From IMG/VR virus record IMGVR_UViG_3300020121_000075, positions 1 through 22,639 of that record: 22,639 nucleotides of DNA; one strand, 5' to 3'. Below are positions 1 to 7,800 of the stretch, piece by piece (positions within the stretch are counted from its first letter, which is position 1; each line of letters begins with the position of its first letter). The DNA is from a virus. A program made the translations under genes and the position numbers. Below the pieces are notes generated by a model. That model did not search any database. It was not told the DNA's origin and was given only the letters and a program-made list of their open reading frames with translations.

Positions 1-224
1 TCGATGATGTCGGCGGGGATGCCGGTCGCGGTCGTGAGTTTCTGGACCTCGGCGGCGCGGTCGGGGGTCGTCGTGTCCGCCTGCAGGAGCGAGGTCCGGA
101 GCGCCTGCTGGCGCTCGGCGTCCTGTTGCTGCGCGAACGCGAGGAACGGGTTCTGGCTGTCGGTCCCGAGCGGGTCCGACTGCTCCGGGTCAGGCGCCCC
201 AAACGCGGAGTCAGAGGCGGCCAT
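1..224 (-). CDS. Large internal virion (ejection) protein, N-terminal fragment, T7 gp16-like position
   Basis: The first 74 codons of a gene that runs off the left edge of the window. ATG is at 224-222, directly after the TAG stop of the preceding gene (TAGATG). The visible residues begin MAASDSAFGAPDPEQ and include NPFLAFAQQQDAERQQAL and TPDRAAEVQKL, a hydrophilic, probably helical start. I recognise this as the typical N-terminus of the very large last protein of podovirus ejection modules, which often carries a lytic transglycosylase domain further in. That domain lies outside the window and is not seen. The assignment rests on position: it follows gatekeeper, nozzle, gp14-like and gp15-like genes, as in T7, where gp16 enters the host envelope during DNA ejection. 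It could also be a different structural protein. Confidence 0.6.
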   Translation of the reverse strand, partial: MAASDSAFGAPDPEQSDPLGTDSQNPFLAFAQQQDAERQQALRTSLLQADTTTPDRAAEVQKLTTATGIPADII

Positions 225-2002
225 CTACGGTACCGCCGGGGGCGGGTGCCCCGTTTTGGCGAGGTACTCCTGGTAGAACGTGAGGATCGCCGGGTCGCTG
301 ATCGGCCGGCCCATGCGCTTGAGCACGGCTTCGATCTGTTTCCGCTGGCCGGACGGGATGCTGTCGATCGTCAGGTCGAGGAGCGGCACGCGCATCTGCG
401 CCGTGGGCATGTAGCCCCACAGGTTCCAGAACGAGCCCGGCACGTCGACGCCCTTACTCAGGAGCTCGTCGGTCATGCGCCGCAGGTCGGTCGTGTCGAC
501 CGGCTTGCCTGTGAGGCTCTCCTGGATTTCGACGCGCGCGCGGAGCATCCCCTGGAGCGCGGCCTTCTTCTTCCCCTCGGCGTCGCTGTACTTCGCCTTC
601 GGGTCGATGCCGTAGAGCGTGAGCGCGTCGTTGATGACGTCCTCCTGGAGCTTCGCCGGCCCGAGGGTCTTCGCGAGGTCCTTCGTGTTGCCCAGAGGAT
701 CGCGGTCTGCACGCCGATGACGTGGTTGAACGCCGCGTCGTCGAGATACGGGCGGTAGCGCAAGAGGTTCGTCTTCGCGAAGTCCTGCGGCGTCTCGGCC
801 GCGGCTTTGAGGAGCGTGTAGTAGGTCGCGTCGTTGGTCTGGATCGGCGTGCCGCGCGCGAGGTGTTCGCTGTACGCCGTGAGCGCGCTCCGCAGGCCGC
901 CGTCGAAGCCCTGCCAGGTCGTCGGCGGGATCCGCGTGAGGTCGCCCTTTGTCGCGTCGAGGATGTTGTACGCGCCGCGGGCGGCGCCCTTCTCGGCCTC
1001 CTGCGCGGCGTGCTCCTGGAGCGCGTTCTCGTGCTCGAGGTATTGGAGCGCGGCGTCGCGCACGTCGGGGTCGTCGATCGCCTTCGCCTTCGCGCGCTGC
1101 TCGGTGAGTGTGCCGCCCGTGGCGAGGATCTGGTCGGCGGCGGTCTGCGCGTCTTTCCGGACGTGGCCCTCTTTCAAGGCGTCCGCGAGGCGCTTGCGCT
1201 GCGCGGGGTCAATCTGGTCGATCGTCTCGTCGAAATAGGCCTGCGCGTTCTTGGTCTGCTCCGTGGCGAGGAGATTCTGAATCACGCCGACGTGCGTCTC
1301 TGACCGGGTCTTCGCGATCGCCGCGGTGAGCTGCTCGGGGCCCATGCCGAGTTTGCCGCCGACGTTGCGGATCGCGGCCTCCTGCTGCGCGAGCTCGTTG
1401 CCGACCATCTGCGGCAGGGTCGACGCGCTGCCGGCCGGCACGGGCACACTCGCCTGGAGGATGGCGCGGTTGCGCGAGTTGTCGAGGAACCCCTCGAGCT
1501 CGTTCGCGCCGTAGCGTTGCATCTCGCTCGCGACGTGCTGGTTGATCTGGTGGTCGAGCGCGATCCCGTGGTCGATGGCGTACGCCTGGAACCGGACGCG
1601 CTGCCGGTCGTTGGTCAGGCCCGCGGCGATGTCACTGCTCACTTTGTCGTAGTCGGTGCGGATTTGCTCCGGGAGCCCCAGCGCGTCCTTCCCTTTCTTC
1701 TGCAGCGCGCCGGTGGTGGGGTCGTAGACCGCGGTGTTCTCCCAGGTGCCGAGCTGCCGCTTCGCGTTCAGATCGGCGATCGTGTCGGCGTAGTCGCGCC
1801 CTTCCTGCGCGGCCTTGCCGGCTTCCTCGGCGCCCAGGCGGAACGCGGCGCCGCCGACCTGGCCGACCGTCTCGGCCTGGCGTTCGCCCGCCTGCGCGAC
1901 GGCGAAGCCTTCGGAGTCCGGTGTCTCGGCCGCGGTGAGCCGCGCGCCCGGGAGCGCGACTGTCTCGACCTTGCGACCGCCGTAGCGCGCAACTGTCGGC
2001 AT
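225..2002 (-). CDS. Internal virion (ejection) protein, T7 gp15-like position, interrupted by a frameshift
   Basis: From ATG at 2002 (TAAATG junction with the preceding gene) the protein reads well for about 435 residues, from MPTVARYGGRKVETVALPG to about FNHVIGVQTAI. Near 700 the frame turns into an Arg/Ser-rich out-of-frame tail that stops at 473. The sensible sequence resumes in the -1 frame at about 695, with GNTKDLAKTLGPAKL, then LLSKGVDVPGSFWNLWGYMP, and ends HPPPAVP at TAG 225. Restoring one base between about 690 and 700 gives a protein of about 592 residues. It is largely helical and charged, with no signal peptide or membrane segment. Position between gp14-like and gp16-like genes suggests an inner-core protein ejected with the DNA. 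I see no slippery heptamer, so a sequence error or a real lesion is more likely than programmed frameshifting. Confidence 0.65.
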
Positions 2003-2611
2003 TTACGGCGTCTCTCCGAACTGATCATTTTCCGCGACGAAGCCCCCGCCCGTCGGCGGCCGCGTGCTGGAGTTGTAGCCATAGCGTTGCTGCACGAGCG
2101 CCGCGGTCCCGAGCGCGAGCTGGCCGGCGCCCTTGATGTAGGCGGTCGTGGCGTCCGCCTTCCCGGCCTGCCCTGCGTAGTACCCGGTCTTGCGGGCGAT
2201 CGCGGCGCGCTTGCGGAGGTCGGTCGCCTGTACGTTGAAGCCCCAGGCCTCACGCGCGGCGTTGGTCCGGATGTTCTGCGCGTCGAGCTCGCCGAGGTAC
2301 GCGGCGTCGGCCTGCGTGTCGACCGCCGAGCCGTAGCCGACGTCGATGTTGCCGGCCGCGACGCCGGCGCGCTGACTGCCGACCAGGCCGCGGACCTGCG
2401 TGCGGAACCGACTCTCGGTTTCCGCGCCGCGCTCGATCGCGTCCTTCGCCTGGAGCTCGGCGATGCCGGCGTTGTAGTCGGCGATTTGCGCTTCCGACTC
2501 GGCGGCCTGCTGTTGCGCGGTGCCGGCCTTCTTCGCGTCCTTCGCGGATTTGACGGCGCCGTAGGCCTGCAGGGCCAGGCCGGCGATCGCGAGCGCGGTA
2601 AACGCAGCCAT
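2003..2611 (-). CDS. Internal virion protein, T7 gp14-like
   Basis: A protein of 202 residues. I chose the ATG at 2611 (MAAFTALAIAGLALQAYGAV) because GGAGGG at 2624-2619 lies seven bases upstream; a TTG five codons further up would overlap the preceding gene and has no such site. Residues 1-20 form a hydrophobic segment, followed by a long Ala/Gln/Glu/Lys-rich helical region (about 25-70) and a more mixed domain with GNIDVGYGSAVD and Tyr/Gly-rich stretches. A short protein with one N-terminal hydrophobic helix, directly after the nozzle gene, is typical of podovirus proteins like T7 gp14, which reaches the host outer membrane during ejection. Its stop touches the start of the next gene (TAAATG). 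Function is inferred from layout and composition. Confidence 0.62.
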   Translation of the reverse strand: MAAFTALAIAGLALQAYGAVKSAKDAKKAGTAQQQAAESEAQIADYNAGIAELQAKDAIERGAETESRFRTQVRGLVGSQRAGVAAGNIDVGYGSAVDTQADAAYLGELDAQNIRTNAAREAWGFNVQATDLRKRAAIARKTGYYAGQAGKADATTAYIKGAGQLALGTAALVQQRYGYNSSTRPPTGGGFVAENDQFGETP

Positions 2612-2615
2612 CGCT

Positions 2616-4874
2616 CTACCCTCCAAGGATCAGGTTCGGCAGCACGCCGAGCACGGTGAACGGCAGCGGGTCGGTGTGGCGGATGAACACGCGCCCGGCC
2701 TTCGTGAACAGGCCCTCGACCGTGAGCTCCTCCTGGCCGGTGAACGGGACCTGCTCGCTCCCCTGGTCGGTCGGCAGGAGGCGCACCTGGTGGAGATGCG
2801 CCACGTCGGGCCCCGCCTGAAACGTGCGCGCGGACGCATCGAGCAGGACGGAGAGACTGCCGACCCGTTTCATCTTGTCGCGGATCTCGACCTGCGCCTG
2901 GCCGACGTCGAGGTCGAGGAGCTCGAGGTCCGCGTACTGAATCGGCAGGCCCGCGTGAATGATGGATGCCGCCGGCGCGAACACATGCGAGATCGTGCCG
3001 CCGGTGACCGTGAACTCGGCCGCCGCGGCGCCGGCCGGATCGCCGTTGTAGATGACGACGCCGTCGGCGACCACGGCGACGACCTGGCCGTTCAGATGAT
3101 CGAGGCCACTGATCGTCGTCGCCGGCGCGCCGCTGTAGCTGAGGCCCGCGTCGACGAAGAAGCTGTCGGCCGCCCAATCGAGGATCGTGCGGCGCTCGAG
3201 CCGCTCGATGTAGCGGACAAACGCCCCGCCGATCGTGCGCCGCACAAGCACGTAGACCGCGTCCTCGCCGGGCTCGGCCACGACACACACGTCCTCGAAC
3301 CGGCCGGCGGCGCCGGTGTCGTGCCGATGCCAGCCCCACACCTCCTGCTCATTGATGTAGGTGAGGCCGAGGAGCACGCCATCGTCGCGGCACGCCCACA
3401 CGATCGAGTGCGGCGTCTGCGCGTAGTCGAGCGCCTGGAGCATGTGGCCGTCGACCAGGTGCGCGGCAAACAGCGTGAGGTCCCGGCCGCCGAGCCCTTC
3501 CACTTGTTGGTCGAAGCGGAGGTCGCGAAGGATGGCGCCCCGCGCCTGCACGTAGAGGATCGCGTTGCCGACGACGACGGGCGTCAGGGCGTCCGCGCCG
3601 ACGAAGGCCTCCTGCTCGGCGTCGATACTGCTCGGCGTCAGGACCGCCGACGTGGTCTTCGTGCTGCCGCCGACCACGATCCACTCGCCGGCGTCCGTCA
3701 GGATGACCAGGCCGTGCGAGAGGCCGAGGAGATTGCGGACCGGGTTGTGCTGGTTGCCGGCGATCTTGAACGTGATCGCGTCGTCGTCCTGGAGCGGGCT
3801 TGAGATGTTGAAATTACTCGCGAGCCCGGTGCGCGAGCCGAACACGGCGTCGGGGTCGAGGTTCGTGTTCGCGAACAGCCGGCGCTGCTGGTAGTAGGCG
3901 GCCGTGCTCGGGTAGTTGTCCGTGCTGTTGAACAGGATCCGCGGCAGCGGCGGCGTCACCGCGAAGTCAGGAATGAAGCCCGTATCGCGGAACGTCGTCA
4001 TCCCGGTCGCCGTCCCGATGAAGCCGAAGGTCCCGTTGCCGAACGGATCGAGATAGACGTAGTACTCGGCCGCCGGCGGCCCGCTGGCCGGCGCGGTCCA
4101 CGAGAGCACGTTCGGCGCGGCCGGCGTCGGGGCGAGGATCGGCGTCACTTGGACCTGCGGCGTCGGCAGGGACTCCTCGTAGGTGTCCACCGCCGCGGCG
4201 GTGACGCGGTAGTAGTAGGACAACGTGCCCGCGGCGCCACCGACGACACCCAGGGCGGTGGGCGGTTGCACCTTGGGCGCGGTCGAGACGACCTGGATGA
4301 CCCACTGCGTCAGCCCGTAGTAAATCAATTCGTAGGGCGGATGGAGTGGTGACGTCAGCGTGATCACGTTCCCGCTCTGCACCCACTTAAAGCCCTCGTT
4401 GCCGTAGACGGTCGGGAGCTCGAGGATGCTCCCCGGCATCGGATACCAGTACGTCGTGTTGGGCGGCGCGTGGCCGGTGCCGTCCTTCACGCAGTAGTAG
4501 TTCACCCCGCCGCTCGCGGTGATGTCCCCGATGTGATACTGCGCGGCGTTGTCGTAGGCCGCGACGCCGGTCAGCGTCACGAGGCCGCCGTTCTTATAGA
4601 AGCGGAGATAGCCGGGCCCGGCCTCGAGGAGGAGACTCTCGCCAGCGACCGCGGCCACGTAGCGCAGGAGGAACACGGCGGCGCTGTTGACCTTCGTCGT
4701 GTTGACGTAGCGCGTCCCGGGGCGATTCGCGACGCCGCCGTGCCGTTGCACGAGGAAGTTGCGACAGGTGCGGAGGCCCTGGTGGTACTTCTGGAGGTCG
4801 GCGCGCGCGGCGAGGGCGGGGGCGAGCTCGCCGCCAGCAAAGGCCCGTTGGAACGTGGACGCGGGGGCAGCCAT
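2616..4874 (-). CDS. Tail nozzle / tail tubular protein B-like protein
   Basis: A protein of 752 residues beginning MAAPASTFQRAFAGGELAPA. The first 60 residues carry the signature of a widespread podovirus tail protein: FAGGELAPALAARADLQKY, then RTCRNFLVQRHGGVANRPGT. I place it with T7 gp12-like nozzle proteins, which form the hexameric tube below the gatekeeper ring. Residues about 205-310 look like a fibronectin type III-type beta domain (SYYYRVTAA, VLSWTAP, YYVYLD). The rest is beta-rich with repeated Trp/Gly patterns (NLLGLSHGLVILTDAGEWIV; EVWGWHRHDT), as expected of a propeller-like nozzle. ATG 4874 follows the TAG of the gatekeeper fusion directly (TAGATG). The neighbours (gatekeeper upstream, internal virion proteins downstream) match T7 order. 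The family is fairly certain; the precise fold is inferred. Confidence 0.75.
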   Translation of the reverse strand: MAAPASTFQRAFAGGELAPALAARADLQKYHQGLRTCRNFLVQRHGGVANRPGTRYVNTTKVNSAAVFLLRYVAAVAGESLLLEAGPGYLRFYKNGGLVTLTGVAAYDNAAQYHIGDITASGGVNYYCVKDGTGHAPPNTTYWYPMPGSILELPTVYGNEGFKWVQSGNVITLTSPLHPPYELIYYGLTQWVIQVVSTAPKVQPPTALGVVGGAAGTLSYYYRVTAAAVDTYEESLPTPQVQVTPILAPTPAAPNVLSWTAPASGPPAAEYYVYLDPFGNGTFGFIGTATGMTTFRDTGFIPDFAVTPPLPRILFNSTDNYPSTAAYYQQRRLFANTNLDPDAVFGSRTGLASNFNISSPLQDDDAITFKIAGNQHNPVRNLLGLSHGLVILTDAGEWIVVGGSTKTTSAVLTPSSIDAEQEAFVGADALTPVVVGNAILYVQARGAILRDLRFDQQVEGLGGRDLTLFAAHLVDGHMLQALDYAQTPHSIVWACRDDGVLLGLTYINEQEVWGWHRHDTGAAGRFEDVCVVAEPGEDAVYVLVRRTIGGAFVRYIERLERRTILDWAADSFFVDAGLSYSGAPATTISGLDHLNGQVVAVVADGVVIYNGDPAGAAAAEFTVTGGTISHVFAPAASIIHAGLPIQYADLELLDLDVGQAQVEIRDKMKRVGSLSVLLDASARTFQAGPDVAHLHQVRLLPTDQGSEQVPFTGQEELTVEGLFTKAGRVFIRHTDPLPFTVLGVLPNLILGG
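2619..2624 (-). promoter_or_regulatory. Ribosome binding site deciding the start of the gp14-like gene
   Basis: GGAGGG on the minus strand, seven bases before ATG 2611. It lies inside the last codons of the nozzle gene, so the two genes are coupled, and it argues against the upstream TTG as start. Confidence 0.6.
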
Positions 4875-7800
4875 CTAGGGTTTGCGCGTGATGTTCCACT
4901 GGTCGCCCCGCGCGACAATCCACGGCGCGGGGCCGTTGGGCGCCTGCTGCTGCTCTTTCATCGCCGACGCGCGCGCGACGTTGAGCGTGATGTTGTATTG
5001 CTGCCAGGCGCCCTCGGCGACGCGCTGGCGGAGCTGGGCCGCGGTCGGCGTCGGGACCTTGGCCTTGCGCGGGTCGTCGGGCCCGCGACCGAATTGCTCC
5101 ACGGCCTCCGGGTCGGCCTGCGCGAGACTCGGCGCGAGGACCGCCGCCAGGCGCCAGGCGAGCGCCTCCTGGAAGACGTGATCGGCGATGAGCACGGTGC
5201 CATCGAGCCGCGCGGTGTACTCGAGCACGGCGTCCTCGAGGTCCGTGAACAGGAGCCCGCCGATCGCGTCGGTGCCCGTGCGGAACTGCGGCGGGGTCGG
5301 GTCCCACCGCCGCCCCTGCCCCGCCGGCGAGACGAGCCGGCGCGCCATGACGCAGTCGAGCGGCAGGCGATAGCTGTAGGTCCAGTCCGGGTTCGCCTTG
5401 GTGGTCGGGCTGCCGGCGACGAGCACGAGCGGGTCGACGTAGCGCGTCGCGAACGGCCAGGCGAAGTCGCGGAGGACACTCTGGAGCTCGGCCTCGAACA
5501 CGTCGCGCACCGCCACCGCGCCCCGACTCTGGTCCGTTGTGAGGTTGGTGATCGTCTGCGCGCCGATGCGGAGGAGCCCGCGGTTGACGACGGCGGCGTT
5601 CGCCGCGGCCGCGGCCGGGTCCGCGTCGATCGCGGCCGGCAGCGTCGGCCGGCCCGGGTTGCCCGGGCGCAGTACGGCGAAGGCGAACGCCAGCGCGGCT
5701 TGATATTTGGCCTGGCACGCCGCGGCGACGTCGGTCATGCGCGTCAACGGCGGCGCCAGGCTCAGGGCGTGTCGCCAGGCGAGCGCGTCCTTGAACAACG
5801 GATCGCCGTCGCCGGCGGCGCACACCGACCGCGAGGTGTACTCGAGCACCGCGTCCGCCTGGTTGGTGTAGATCAGCCCGCCATCGGCATCGCTCCCAAG
5901 TTGGAAGGGCGGCGGCGTGGGGTCGACGCCCGCCTCGCGCGCCACACAGAGGCGTCGCTCGAACACGCAGTCGGTCGGTCGGCGATAGCTGTACAGCCAG
6001 TCCGGCGACGCCGCCGGCGACGGGCCCGCGACGATGACCAGCGTCGCGTAGTGCGTGGCGAACGGCCAGGCGAAGTCGCGCAGGACCGTGTCGACGTCGG
6101 TGATGTAGTGCAGGCGCGCGACGGTCGCCTCCATCGTGTTCTCGGTCAGAATGTCGCCGATCTGCTTGCCGATGCCGATGCGCGAGAGCGCCTGGTTGAT
6201 CAGCTGCGTCGACGGGCTGACGCACTGCGGCCCGAACGGATCGATCGGCGGCCCAGGCGGGAACGGCGGGTCCGTCGGCGGCCCGGGCGGCTCCAGGGGC
6301 GGCAGGGGCGGGATGTAGGGCGGACCCTGCGGGCCGGCCGGATCGACCGGCACAAACTCGCCGGGCGGGGACCAGCCGCCGTTCCCAGCGGTCGCGCTGC
6401 CCGGCAACACGAACACGTCGTAGGTGACGCCGGCCGCGTTGACCGCGACGCCGAGCGTCACCGAGTCAATGCCGCCGGCGGTGATCCCGGTCGAGGCGTT
6501 CGCGGTGTTCGGCCACTGCGTCGAGCTCGTGGTCAGATGCGACGGGTCGCGCATAAAGACGACGCCGTTGTGGCCGACCACGAGCGCCCACGCGGGGCGC
6601 ACGCCGGACGGCGCGAAGTTGATCGTGCGCGTGCCGCCACCGTCGCCGACGTAGCTCGCCAGCCAGAGCACCTTACTCACGCCCGGATCGCCGCTGCCGT
6701 CATTGCGGCGGAAGGCGATGTAGCTCGCCTGGACCGCGTTCGCGTTCGCGAGGCCCGGCTTGTAGGTGAGCGTCCCGTTGCTCATCGCGAGGCCGTTCGC
6801 CACTTCGGCGCCACCGAACAGACTGATCGCGGTCGGCCCGCTGCCGAGGCCCTTGAAGAACACCGAGGCCGTCGCGAGTTGGGTCGCCGCCTCGTGCAGG
6901 AGCAACACGGCCTCGGGCGTGAACTGCTCGCCGTCGAGCGGACTGACGACGTCGTACGCGACGCGGTCCGCGGCCAGGCCGCCGGCGTCACAGAACCGCA
7001 TCCCCGGATCGCAGAACGCGACGTAGGTGTACGTCTGGCCCGCCACGTTGCTATCGGTGCTCGGCCCGGCGAGCCGCACGAGGGTCTGCTGCTGCTGCGT
7101 TGACAGCCAGGGGGAGGGCGGTACCGCGTAGAGGCCGGCGACCGGAATGTCGGCGCCGCCCGCCTGCCAGCCGAGCATCCGCTTCCAGTAGTAATCCGGA
7201 TCCTCGAGGTAGTGCGTCCAGGGCTCATAGCTGGCGAGGTTCTTCGCGAACCCGTACGCGAGCTGGTTGCTCTCGGCGAGCGCCTGCTCGAGGTTGTCGG
7301 GCGCCGACGGGAGATCCATGTTCGTCTCGACGCCCTGCCCCTGCACAAACGTCGGATCGATCAAGACCTGGATGACGTGCTCAGGACTCGGGCCCTGCTG
7401 CCCGCGACTGTGCGCGCTGATCATGCTCGACACCCACAGCGTGCAGCCGTTAGTGCCGCGGATCCACAGGAAGGCGACCGGTGAGCGGAAGGCGAGATCG
7501 AACACGGTCCCATTGCCGACGTAGGTCCCCGTCTTGATGACGACGGGCGCCTGCGGCGGCGCGAGTTGCTGCGCCCACGGCGTGTGCGGGTACGGGGCGT
7601 TGTGAATCCCGATGTGATTCGGAATGCTGTCGGCAGGGACCGGGGCATCGGTCGAGCCCGTGATCGGCGGATAGACGTCTTCATCGCCGAACGTGCCGAG
7701 GATCTCGACCACCGCGAGGAGCCCTTGCACCTTCGTCGCGTCCGTGTTCGGGCCCTTGTCGTAGGTGAGCTCGAGGCCGGCGAGCGGCGTGAGGGGCGCG

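Noticed and set aside
690-700. Programmed -1 frameshift in the gp15-like gene
   Set aside because: No X-XXY-YYZ slippery heptamer is present and the shift comes late in an essential gene; a sequence error or lesion is simpler.
1768-3339. Minus-strand frame of 523 codons overlapping three tail genes
   Set aside because: It crosses the borders of the nozzle, gp14-like and gp15-like genes, which are well supported in other frames; its sequence is Arg/Pro/Ser noise.
4470-7103. Very long open frame on the plus strand (877 codons)
   Set aside because: It is Arg/Val/Glu-rich mirror sequence of the nozzle and fusion genes, with no recognisable motif. High GC keeps antisense frames open.
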